Origin: Zea mays | Lineage: Eukaryota > Streptophyta > Magnoliopsida > Poales > Poaceae | DNA: 64,000 nucleotides | Reading direction: 5' to 3' | NCBI RefSeq assembly: GCF_902167145.1 | Contig: NW_023367190.1 | Coordinates: 1 to 64,000 of the forward strand | Shown here: positions 1-16,462 of the stretch, piece by piece | Layout of the letters: each line of letters opens with the position of its first letter | Numbering within the stretch: the first letter of the stretch is position 1 | Translations under genes and position numbers: made by a program | Notes under the pieces: generated by a model | The model's database searches: none | What the model was told of the DNA's origin: nothing | What the model saw: the letters and a program-made list of their open reading frames with translations, nothing else

Positions 1-1
1 T

Positions 2-770
2 AAGGGTGAAAGAATGGCGGATAAGGGTAAATCTATTGATGAGAAAACTGCCTCTGAACAGTATGCGATTGGGAGCGGTCTATTAACATGGCTGCACAAC
101 AATCAATTGATTGAGATCCACAATCCTCTTGTAGAGGTCGATCTCTCCGAGCATAAAGGTAAAGGATAAAAGTATAAGCCAGTAAACTATGTTAGGTGTC
201 TATTTGACATAAAGGATCTACCGCTCTTTACAGAACTTCCTATGGTGTCCCCTCCGCGAGATTGGAAGAATCGCAGAGCATCAAAATGGGTGAAGGCCTC
301 TGACATGAATCGTCTCACACACAAAGCACGTGATCTATCAGGCGGTTACTTAAATTCTGAGGGAGCGGTTTCTAGGAAGACCACACTGCTATCGAGTAAA
401 AAGGACGAGGGTAATTTTCATATCTACATGGTAAATGATAGTGAGACTGAAGTAGTACTCTCTAGTCTGAACAAGCTGCAGAGCGTACAAAATAAATAAA
501 TGCTAAGTTTTCAGTATTCTTAGGGATCATTGGGATGATTTAGTGAATATAGGACTGGTCATGCCTAGCATTCTGTCTTCTATTAATAGGAAGGAAGGGG
601 AAGATAGACTCAGAAGGCTCTGGTTGAAGAACAAAAAGATTATGGATTATTTCTCTGTTCAAGACTTGATCAACATATGGGAGAAGAACATTCAAGCGGC
701 GCATTACGAACAATATCTCTTGCAACTAGCCGATGCTTTGGTGGGATATAAGATCTACTTCCACCAATAC
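2..770 (+). pseudogene. Linear-plasmid type RNA polymerase (phage T7-like), broken 3'-middle fragment
   Basis: The frame beginning at base 2 reads through about 165 codons that resemble the single-subunit, T7-like RNA polymerases of plant and fungal mitochondrial linear plasmids. A stretch near 235-350 has the proline-rich LPMVSPPRDW motif followed by a GGYL motif. The next frame (about 507-765) carries LVMPSILSSINRKE and the segment ending GYKIYF, just where family members continue into their DFRGR motif. Breaks: an in-frame TAA at 167-169, a change of frame near 488-500, a TAA at 504-506, and loss of homology after about 770. The catalytic region further downstream is absent and the 5' part lies outside the window. 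It cannot make a polymerase and is best read as an integrated plasmid remnant. The DNA polymerase remnant at 55-57 kb is the natural partner of such a gene on these plasmids, though the two are not adjacent here. The family call is by motif memory, not by a search. Confidence 0.72.
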
Positions 771-3700
771 GGGAGGGGATGCGTATTTCAAATCAATCAT
801 GAGCTACAGCTTTCAATCATGAAATCCTATCTGGAGGAAGAATCGCTATTCCCAGTTTCCTCTATCCCTGCCAATCCTGCAACAACGGCTAGGCTACATC
901 CTCAGCATCAACAGAAGCAGAAGGCTTGTCTTTCCTCGCTAATAAACTGCTTCCCGAGCTAGAAGAAGGAACAAGGGTTTTCGCCTATTCCATGCAAAAG
1001 ACGGCTCTACTTCTTTGCCTATTTATTTTCTAACAACCCTGGCCGCATCCTTGACTTCGAAACAACCAACAGGAGTTCCTCCCATCAGCTCAATGGAATG
1101 AATTCTCTTGCAGTGCAGCCCTGGTGATAATACCATTAGGAGGTGATTGCGAGTCCACTATGAGATCGGGTACTTCCACTAGTCCTATTCCTTTGCCGGG
1201 CATGATTTGTCTATCAACGATTCTCAAGTCGAGTAGACTCTCTCTTACCGCGATGCTCATTATCTTCCGGTTCAGGGAATCAGGACCTACATCTCGTGTG
1301 GGCTAGAACCAGCCAATAGCTTGACTCCGTTCACCGCTGCTTCCTTCATCCGATATTGCTAGTCCAACGGAAAGCTTTGCTTAGCTTACTGGACTTAAGA
1401 GCTTTCTGACTTGTCTCGAAAAGGCCGTCTCACTGTGTACGGAAGGCTCAGTTTACTCGCGGTCCATTCCACCACGAAAGGGAGAAAGGTACTGCTATCA
1501 TGGGGAACACCTATCTTTGAAATCCTATCTTTCAGCTAACGCTAGTCTAGTCTCCATTGGAATAAATAGGGCCAGCCTGGCTCAACCAGATGAATAGTTT
1601 ATCTATCAGCAGGGTCGGGGCATAGCGTAGAAGTTCGGTCAGTCTCCGTTGGCACGGTACACTTTGTTCACTTTGTTTTTAATACGTTACTTTTCGGCTT
1701 AATAATAACAAGCATTATTCCTGGGCACCGGCAACCCTACTACTGACCAGGGAAGAGATCATGAATAGGGCGTGGTGCAAATCTAGTAAATGGTGCCGTC
1801 TCGTATCAGTGAACGTTGTTTGCTTGATGGATTGACGGAAGTCCGCTATTGATTCGGGAACCACAAGTCGAATAGGAATACGTAGATCAATCTCTGAAAG
1901 CTGCCAGTCCAGAGTAGCTTATTGGAAATGTCCTCTGGATTGAGTCCCTCGATATAGCAATATTATTTGCCGAGTCAAGTATAGTTCAAGTACTACTGCC
2001 AACAGGCGCAGGCTATTAGTCTGATTCCCTAGTAGCAAAAGTGGATTCCCTCATTCAGAAGTAGATTACATACAGACAGACAGGCCCGCATTGCTTCGAT
2101 CCAGAGGTTCTTCTGCGAATCCCTACCATTACTGGACAAGAGTGGTGGACTCCCATCCCTGAAACCAGCAGACGGATCCAATACACATAAGACTTTTTTT
2201 CTCGGGAAATTCCGAATGTCATGCCCCACAAGTTAGTTGCCCAAGCGCTCCCTAGGAGGGCAGTCTACCACAAGATAGAGTTTGGGCCTGGAGCCAAAGC
2301 CCCAACCCCTCCATTTTTTGTTGAGCTCAGGAAAGAATTTAAGGAAGTCACATCGGCCCTCATCAAGAGGAATCTGATCTCGCTTTGATTCATCCGTTGC
2401 GCGGCGGGACCCACCACTCTCTGTAATTTCCCAGTTCCCCATCGTATCATATCAGGTTTAGGGGCTACCTGGGATAGATGAGTTTATTTGTGGTGCTACT
2501 ACTTTACTTTTTCTGAGTGAATAACGTGAGTGAGTAAGCAAGAAGTGTTAGCCTTCCCCATTGCAAAGAATTCCTCGCAACAAGACGGATTTCTTCTTTC
2601 CAGAGCAGTAGTGGAAGTGTTCGTATTTCTTTCAAAGTGCCAGAATCCAAGTGGCAAGGAAAAGCTTTATTTGCATAATGAATCGTGATATAAAGAGGAT
2701 TGGAAGTGCCGTGGTTCAGGTTGCGGAGCGGTGATACGACTTTTCCATATCAAAGATTCGACTCGAAAACCTTATGAACCTGTTTTCCTTACTTCAACTA
2801 GGTTTCTTCTTCCTTTTATCCATAGGAGGCAAGGATAGCAAGGGTAACAAAACAGATTAAGCAATCAAACGGATGTGCGAAGGAAAGTAGGACTTTTGAC
2901 TATGGCTGGCATAAAAAGTTCACTTTGATCGTACACTCTACTAGGCAAAACTGGTGTGAGTGGTTTTTACTATGGGGGGCATAAACAGTTGAATATGGAG
3001 AGTCGGCTGAGTTTAGGACAAAAAGACAAGGCGTAGTCTTTTGAGTCTGATCAGTCTAGTGTTGCCTATGTTGGGTAGGAAATAAAAGAATCAAAGCCCT
3101 CGACGTTAGCAGTTCTTAGCGGGACTCGACGTTCCTAACAGCTGTTGAGCTCTCGAAGTATGAGATCCTGAATGCATCCTCTTTCTTTCCACTTCATCTT
3201 GGGAATCTGGAATGGTTGTTTATGGCTGGGTGTGACAGATCAGACTGAGTTTAGAATCAGACTTTCTATCTATCTATCTAGCTGTATTGCCACTCCAACG
3301 GTTCTTTTTCTTTGATTATGCCCCGTATCTCTCTGAGCCTATTTGATCTATTTGCTATATCTAAGGTTCGAGTGTGAAGTTCGCTCCGGTTGAAGTGTAG
3401 GGCTTCCTAATTCCTGCTTCGTCCTCCTATGAATGCACTAGTATAGAAGGTTGGCCCGTCACCGTATACCATCGTAAGATGAACTGGAAATTCGTAGTTT
3501 CAACCAGTTACACAAAATAGGCAAGTTGAGGTTTGTTCAGCGTGTGTTGCCTCCAACTATAACGAGGCCCTTTGACTTGAGGTACGATCTTACCTCTTAA
3601 CGCGCTTTCCTGCTAGAAGAAGTGAGGGTGATGTCCAATGACCTGTTGAAGAAGCTTGCTGTGTAGATAGGTTTCGTGAACCTAATGTAGAACCTGTAAA

Positions 3701-5621
3701 CGAAAGACTAGAGTCCCGGAACCGCTGCCATTCAAAAAGCTATCAATCTGATTCGAAATACCAAGGTTCGAAGACCTCTGGCTTTGATTGTGTGCCCTTC
3801 TTGTTCCTAAGGATTTCTAACCAGACCTTACCTTAGGCGGACGTATACTCAATTATCAATAAGACTAAATCGTGATCGACCCGCCATCATCTCTTGCCTG
3901 AACTGACTTACCAGTCACAGGGCCGAGAACACATGATCGAGGGAAATTTCTTTCATCACTACGAAAACTGGTTTTGCTGATTGACAAAACGGATCTCTTC
4001 CCTGTGAGCCGCCTTTAGGAAAACTGCACCAAAGATGTGTCTTTGTTCGGTTCAGATCAACAAAGCATTTGCTAATACCAGTCTGAAGGCAACGCTATGC
4101 AGCTCCATTTCCTCTTAAAGTGAATGGCCTTCCTATTATATCGAATATTTGGAGTTGCGGAGTTTTTCATAGAATGGGGTGTAGGCAAATACCAACGTCG
4201 GTGATTATAGGGAAATAGATGCTTTCTTACTTATGTTCTATACTAGCACATCAGCACCTACCTTTTCTCATTGCTTCGTGAGGGTAGACAATTGCCTGAC
4301 TCGTACGTAACTGGGCCTGTTGTTTTCTAGTGCTTGATAGTCTGTAGTGTAGTCTATGAAAAGAAAGAAGTCACTTGTTCACAAGCCAAGAGTTCCATTG
4401 ACTCCTCTCTTATCTACGTTCATGCTTACTTAACCAGTAGTGAATGGAATAAAGTAAGAAGTCTTTCCACACTCGTAACCTGTAATTAATGGGAGTCGGT
4501 ACAGATTGGGTGTAGTGAAGAATGGAACCCCCTACTCTGACTTGGTCTAGTGAATGTCAGTCCGTACTCATACTCGGTCTAGTGAATGATAGGTAGGTAA
4601 CAGTGAAGTAGTCGGCGCACCGAGAAGCACACGATCTAATCTACTCTTATTGTCAGTCTCTCCAGAAAGAAGAAGCACACCCTTGCCTTTATTCTCTTCT
4701 ATGTTCTTGTCTCTAGTGTGGAGTTTTTCCTGTCATATCTCTGAACTGGACTACCAAAACATCTACACTGCATCAAGCCACGTTGTAAGAACCTCGACTA
4801 AGACTAAGAAAGGAAACATCCTATAAAGCTCTTGCTGGGTGATTGTTCAGGCTTCTTCCGGTGGATTGGTATTGGTAGAGTTTGTTTGCCGTATCTACAC
4901 AGGTAGAGAACCTTGTTTCATAGGTTGGGCCTATAAATAGATAAGCGCGAGAGTACTTTACCGGTACCGGTTTAAAGGCATTATTCACTCAATTCTGCAT
5001 TATTTCTTCTGGCAGCAGGTTATCTTTCTGCAACGCCCAAACAAAGGTGGAACACGTACCCAGAGATCCGAAAAGCTACTTCTCAAGAGTCCACTAAACC
5101 ACTTGTCCCAGGCGCGGGCTAAATCACTCTGGAACTGGAATCGCCCGGCGCGAATCAAGTAGTCGTTATGTTTGGGATTCAAGGCAAGCTGGAATCAGAA
5201 TCTGCAGGAAGACAGGGAGGATCTGGAGCCCATGTAGGTACGGCCTAAGCTGAGCTGCTAGCGGCATCAACTCTTTTCCCCGCAAATAAGAAAAGTAAAC
5301 ATTCCCTCCCTAGCCTACCCGCCCTTTATTTAAGTGGAAACAACCACTATAGGCTACTTAGACTAAAATAAAAAATAGGGGCCCTTCTCTAAGTCTAAGA
5401 AGGAAGCAGCATTACTTCATTTTTTTTACCAAGGAATGGACTCACTTTCCACTCCTTGAGCCTGCCATTGAAATGAAAACAGACTTTAGGGACTCGTTTT
5501 CGAAACGATCCGGTACCAAATTCCATGCTAAAAGCGGTAATCAGATGCCGTTACCTCTTTCTCTCTTTCTTTCTACTGGCCATAGTCATCTCGATTCTCA
5601 CTCCATACCATACGACAATAT

Positions 5622-5684
5622 CTATTTGACACAAGACATGACATGATCTGGCGGATCAGAACAGAAATGGGTTTAGCCTTCTCC
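5622..5684 (+). repeat. Dispersed repeat, copy A (about 63 nt)
   Basis: This stretch matches 54926-54989 in the same orientation with a few differences. The shared core is TTTGACACAAGACATGACAT, followed by a near-identical second half ending in GGGTTTAGCCTTCTCC. Short dispersed repeats of this size are common in plant mitochondrial genomes and can support rare recombination. Recombination between direct copies would excise about 49 kb. Confidence 0.85.
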
Positions 5685-8190
5685 CACTCCGGATTTGCGT
5701 ATTCCCTCGGGAAAATGGGGTAGGCTACTTTTGAGTGAGATGCGGTTTTCTCAAAAGCAATCCATCGTTTCGAGGGTGCCGGGCTATGGTTCAGTTCGAG
5801 TCTAGTTTCCTGAAAATATTCCGTGGTTTTGGCCCAAGGAAAGGAGTAGTGACGGAGTTCATTCATTAGCAAGGATCGGACCCATTCCAGCTTAGAACTT
5901 ACCACTAGACTCTTGGAATAGGAAATTGGCTTTCCCGAGAAGGGGACTAGCACTTGATTTCGTTGCCTAATAGAATCCCATTCACTCTTGACTCTTGGAA
6001 TGAGTCCGGTGGAAAGTAAAGTAGGAAGGAGGGGCGAAATTCAGTTGTGTTGGACTAGATTCGAGAAATGCATAATCAAAGCATTTTCCGTTCTTCAGCC
6101 AGCCATGCCTGGAATCCATCGTTGTGCCAAGAAATAGTGCAACTTTTTCCACTAGGTGAGATGCACTTTTGGCCCATAGCGAGATAGGATAGAAGTTTTC
6201 AGATCAGCTCCCAATGAGATTAGTAGAATCTAATGAGGAGAATCAAAAGAGAGGTTGCCATAGCAGTCAGTGGTTTTGCCTGGGACAGACGTGGCGCACT
6301 TGATTGACCTTGCTTCCGGACTAGCTTCTCTTTTCATACCTGGCACGGCAGATTGAGTGAGTGAGTCCACTGTTTACGTTACAACTAGCAGTAGCGTGTC
6401 AATTCTAGTCAGAAAAAAAGCTTTCCATTGATTCATGATAGTGCCGTGCCGTGCCGTACTCAACTGGTATCAAAAGTGAGAAATAGGCGATATTCTCCTA
6501 AAGAAAGGACGGTTGGATTTTATTTAGACAGATTATAAGAAACCTTTTTGGATCCTTAGCGAAACATCCCTTATTATTAAATGCATATGGGCTTGACTTG
6601 ATGGTTTTTGATGAAGTCGGTTCCCACTTTTCCAGTCAGGTTGGGAGACTTTTTTAGGGAATTGACTCGTGTTTGACTTGATCTGTCCACTTTGCATTAC
6701 TCTCTTTTTTCGAGCATTACTTTCTTTGTTCAACTCATAAGTGGAGTGTGTACGACTCCGAGAACAGTGATCGAATAACCAACCTCTTTCCTTGCGTGTT
6801 CATTTTCTTTCCTTGCTCTACTTTTTGGCGAGAAAAGAAGAGCGAAGTAAAACAATGAGTACCTGCCCTATAGGCAGCAAAAGCCCTCAATCTTTTTTTC
6901 TTTTTTCTATTTGACCACCATTTTTTTCTTATTTCAACGCTTCTTCATAAAAACGACTTTCATCAGTCCGACATTAGAAGGAAAAGAACGATGAAAGATT
7001 CCAACTTACTTCACTCAAAGAGTAGAAGCTTCATCCTCCTAGCGAGCCGAGCCAGCCGAACTCAACCTTTTCTTATCTAGAACTGCCAACAGTGGAAAGC
7101 ATACCACATTATCTCCATTCCATACTGAGTCCACAGCCCAGGGCTTTCTTTAATAGCGGCTATCCCCCGGAGAATCCTTGCATTTTGTTGAAAGGAAGCC
7201 TCCTCGGCATGATTTGCACGACCGAGGTCTTACTCTTTCGTTATGCTTTAACATTTCTATTTTATATGTTATTGGATATTTCAGTTAATTACTTTCATTC
7301 CCGAGGCTGGATTTCCTTACTCAATGGAGAGCGAAGCTCCCCTCAATTCTGGCCAGGATTCAAAGACCTATTCGGGCCTAGCCCTCCTTTTCTTTCTTTG
7401 TGAGGTGTCGACAGAACTCACTTCAGAGATAGAGTGGCGGGTACTTCTGGGTCGTATTCTCGCTCAGGGAAAGCTACACTATAGGAAGTCAGGAAGTCAA
7501 ACAACGGAAGCAGGTCTGGCGTATCGGATCAATCTGCGACTGGCCTTTTATTCATAACATTAGTAGTTACTCATTGGGTGCCATCAGATGAACGAACTAG
7601 TTTTCCACAGAAGAGGATTTGAGGTAGGGCTGCTAGAGAAACTGACAAGGAAATCACAAGAAATAGAGATGCTTCACGCCCAGCCAATCTTGAAAGCTTG
7701 TACAGAGATCCAGAATTGCATCTTCAGAAGAATAATAAGCTAAGCGTCGCGTCGAATCTGGACTGGAAAGTCTCTAGAAGGATTTGCACTCCTACACTGC
7801 CTTATCAACGGATTCCTGAGAGAAGGGGCCGGGCTATTCATTCCTTCGAGGTGCCGCAGTAAAGGTAGACTAGCTTATTGGGCAAAAAGGTGCCGTACTT
7901 CTCAATTGTGAGACTAGAGCTTGATCCTCTCTTACGAGATTTCTAGTTCGAGATTTCGAGTTTCCTGAAAAGAAAGCGAAGAAAGAGTTCTGTATTGAAG
8001 ATGTCAACTGCCAACTGCGTGCTTTCCCCAATTCTTCTCTTACGAAATGGATCGTTGATTCCTACCACTGATGGATTTATGCCGACCTTACCTTACCTTA
8101 AAAGGAGAAGGAACGGGGCTTCCAGAGTCTGAAATGCAACTTCCAATTGACATAGAATAGAATGATCCAACGAACCCATACTCGTACTCG

Positions 8191-8263
8191 GGAAGGCCAG
8201 CTGGAAATGCAGTGCAGTAAAGTAAGTAATTCAGTAAGTAATGCACTCAGTGCCAGTGCCGGT
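8191..8263 (+). repeat. Diverged dispersed repeat, partner at 49965-50021
   Basis: GGAAGGCCAGC-GGAA, then ATTCAGTAAGTAA and CTCAGTGCCAGTGC occur in the same order here and at 49965-50021. This copy has an extra 13-16 nt of AGTAAGTAA-like sequence in the middle. It looks like an old duplication that has since diverged. No function is evident. Confidence 0.6.
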
Positions 8264-9765
8264 TAAGGGTCTATTGCCAGTGCTAGCGGAAAGAACCGGG
8301 CTATGCGCAGTGGAATAGAAAAACGAATATCAGGATTTCATAGAAACTAATGGAAAAGATGGAAATAATACCGAACTCTTCTATTGATTTATGGCTCAGG
8401 GCAGGTGTAACTTAGTGTGATAGTCTAGTTTGTTTCATTTAGGAGTGCGTATAAGTGAGCTTGGTACCATTCCATCTTCTTAGCTGTAGGCTTATTGCTA
8501 AGGATCGAGTGTGGACAGAAAGGTTTGATGATCTAGGTCATTAGTCTCCGGTTTCTCTTTATGTGTTTGTTCGTCTATTATAGTATATACGACAGATTCA
8601 TAGCTTCTCAGATCTTTATGCGGGCGCATACATCTCGAATCCCTCACCTAAGAAGGAAAGCGATAGCCATCCATTTCTTATCCTTCGGCCAGGCCGGATC
8701 TAGATTAGTGACCTTGCTTCTTGACTTTCCCCTGCTTGTTCAAATCATGATATCCTTGCCCTGTAGGCATCCCTCATACGATCCGATCTACTTTGATTGT
8801 TTCATAGCATAGGTTTGTTTACAAGAAGTGGTAGCTTTCTGTGTTCCTAGCTTGATGGCTTTTCTTACATTCCTATTTCCACATTCCTATATTTCCTTTA
8901 TTTTCAGGTCTGGCACTGGGCATAAGTTTTTGGTCGGCGGGAAGATACACCCAGCACATATGTTTTAGGTCAGAGTCCCATCCTACATTGACTATTTCCA
9001 CACTTTATAGAAAGCATTTGGTACATTGGGCAACCCGTTTGATCACACAAGAGATGAAATGGAATTATTCTTGGCATATTTCCTATCATTTCACTACCGA
9101 GATCTGATCAATAGGAGGGCTCACCCGGGTTCTAGTTCAATCACTCCAATCCATCTTTTCTTTTCTCGGGCCAAGATGCAATAGTTTACCGGTCTAGTTC
9201 GTTTTCCCGAGAACCTACCTGCCCTAAGCGAAGAATGCCTATTCTGGACCAATTTCTAAGGGAAGAAGAGAAGGTTTGGCACCTGCTTCGGAGAAATGGT
9301 TTCTAAGTACTGGGATCCAACCAGTTTGCTTTTTCTGACAGCACCTGGGAAAGAAGTATTCATTGAACAAGAACAAGGATCTACTAGTCCAACTTTCATT
9401 CCAATCTCTATTCCTATCATCTCGCTTTTTCGGACAAGTTTTCTTCTTAACACAGGAGAACAGGAGATGCAATGTCGTTAGGGCCTTCTCGGTCTCCCCA
9501 ACTAGGGGAAACCTCAAAGCAAACATCCTTCTTCGGACAAGAACTGGCCCATCTGCATCGAACTATTCGAAATCTTGAATCCCATTTCCCTAATCAAAAG
9601 GGAGGGAAGGCACTTATAGCAAAGCAGGTACGAGATATCGTTTCTACCAAAACCATGCTATCTACCAGCACCATTCTTGGCAATTGAGAGAAGAAGCAGT
9701 CTACCGGAGCGAGAGAACGAACCTAGCGTTTTGAGCCCTTGGAAAACATCATTGATATATGCTAA

Positions 9766-15333
<5,568 letters not shown>

Positions 15334-15438
15334 ATGTTAGAAGGAGCTAAATCAATAGGTGCCGGAGCTGAACTCGTATTCAGAGATGGAGGAAATCAAG
15401 TCTCATGTTGCTCCTCAGAAAATGCGTATAGTATATAG
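15334..15438 (+). pseudogene. atp9: 5' end of atp9 (12 codons) running into foreign sequence; 34-codon ORF
   Basis: ATG at 15334 begins [12 protein letters not shown], the invariant N-terminus of the mitochondrial ATP synthase c-subunit. After that codon the sequence leaves atp9, and the frame closes at TAG 15436-15438 after 34 codons. The transmembrane hairpin of subunit c is missing, so this is not a functional atp9. What was captured is the atp9 start region with its AT-rich leader, and presumably its promoter and untranslated region. The large chimeric ORF downstream uses a different reading frame (ATG at 15386). The atp9 start therefore acts, if at all, as an overlapping upstream ORF. 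Exact match to 12 residues makes the atp9 origin firm; the regulatory role is inference. Confidence 0.85.
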
Positions 15439-16462
15439 TAATAGTAATAGTAATAGTAATAGTAATAGTAATCTCATTGGCCCACTAGATAAGGATGGGA
15501 CAAACGCTCTAGTGTATGCGAAACGAGCATTGCGTTTTGTCCGAGAAGTTCGTGAAAGAGTGCTCGTTACATCAAAAGAGATGGCGATGATCTGTCAAAT
15601 CGACATTGTGTCGGTGTTCAGTCTCCCGCTCCTGTTCTCAACTATACTATGGCTTTCGTTACTATACTATGGCTTTCGTTGGGTAGAGCACGGGAGAATA
15701 AAGTCTATAGTGTATGCGTTACTGTACTGGGAAGCTAGCATTTTTGCTTGTCATGGAATCAAGTCTATTTGTTCGAATGTTCTTTTTTTCGTTTCGTTGG
15801 AAAAACCAACGCCGACGTCAAGAATGGATCAGTCTAGTCTCCTTTCTCTTTTGGGAGCAGAGCTGAAAAAGATGGAATTGTCAAGTACGATGATATTTTT
15901 ATTAACGGATAGAAAAATGCTATTATCAAGTAGTAAACCCATTATGATTGCAACTCGTGGGATGCCTGGAATCCCACTAAATCGAGAATCGGAATCGGTG
16001 GAGGATGTGCATAGGGTACTCCGAGCCCTCCCCTTATTTAGAGAAATGGAAGGTATCTTGCGTGAGAGGAACCTGAATCTCCCGTCAGTACAGGAAATAA
16101 GCGCTTTCCGTGTGAATCTATTCTCTGGTATCCGGCGTGAGAGTGCGATTGCGGACTACGACGCTTTTTGGCGCTCCTTACTCGAGGAGATTCACACACC
16201 TCAGGGACGTAGTTGTTTTGGTCAGAGAATACAAGATCTGCACGCCCGAATGTCTGCCGAGGGCAACTGGGACTACTTGATTGCCCAACAAGGCAGAGGG
16301 TATTTTGGTAACCTACCTAATCTCAACAGCCCGTTGGATCAATATCAATTTGGAATTCACCCAATTCTGGATCTGAATATTGGTGAGTACTATGTCTCAT
16401 TCACAAATCTATCCTTGTCTATGCTACTCACTCTCGGTTTGGTCCTACTTCTGGTGCTGCCA
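15386..16462 (+). CDS. Chimeric leader ORF fused in frame to cox2 (unknown sequence plus atp6 N-terminus)
   Basis: From ATG 15386 the frame stays open for 359 codons and enters cox2 at its own ATG (16463) without a stop. The order is: a short segment with a Ser-Asn repeat (15436-15471), a charged stretch, a hydrophobic region around 15610-15810, a long polar domain of unknown origin (about 15810-16320), then SPLDQ at 16328. From there to 16455 it matches the mature start of atp6 ([10 protein letters not shown], then the first membrane segment). Seven bases follow before the cox2 ATG. The polar domain resembles in layout the cleavable leaders that precede SPLDQF at 37.2-37.65 kb and at 62.2-62.8 kb. 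If translated from 15386 the product would be a precursor of about 619 residues with COX2 at its C-terminus. cox2 may instead be translated from 16463, with this region serving as untranslated leader. A GTG at 15359 is a less likely start. Confidence 0.75.
15436..15471 (+). repeat. Six copies of TAGTAA
   Basis: A perfect hexamer tandem repeat, six units. In the chimeric ORF frame it encodes alternating Ser-Asn. Its first TAG is also the stop of the 34-codon atp9-derived ORF. The unit is a multiple of three, so copy-number change would not alter the frame. Confidence 0.95.
15641..15680 (+). repeat. Perfect 20-bp tandem duplication
   Basis: ACTATACTATGGCTTTCGTT occurs twice head to tail (15641-15660 and 15661-15680). 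Twenty is not a multiple of three, so the duplication shifts the frame: the long ORF depends on having this number of copies. It sits next to the TTTCGTTGGGTAGA phrase that is also found in the atp6 5' flank near 37160. Confidence 0.95.
16328..16455 (+). repeat. atp6-derived segment (partner of 37651-37772)
   Basis: This segment matches the start of mature atp6 at 37651-37772, through CTACTTCTGGT. It differs by a 6-bp insertion (extra TATCAA after GGATCAA) and a few substitutions. The match stops sharply at 16455, where atp6 continues with TTTTGTTGTTACG but this locus continues GCTGCCA and then the cox2 ATG. That fixes the recombination breakpoint to a few bases. Confidence 0.9.

Larger units (their letters stand above)
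771..9765. other. Spacer with no recognised gene
   Basis: About 9 kb of mixed-composition DNA typical of plant mitochondrial intergenic sequence. Open frames are short and mostly overlap on both strands. The longest, 5573-5953 on the minus strand (126 codons), has no recognisable domain, and a dispersed repeat runs through it. Small tandem patterns occur (GTGCC near 6445, the related phrases near 4520-4590). Two stretches, 5622-5684 and 8191-8263, recur in diverged form near 54.9 kb and 50.0 kb. I see no rRNA or complete tRNA here. Confidence 0.5.
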
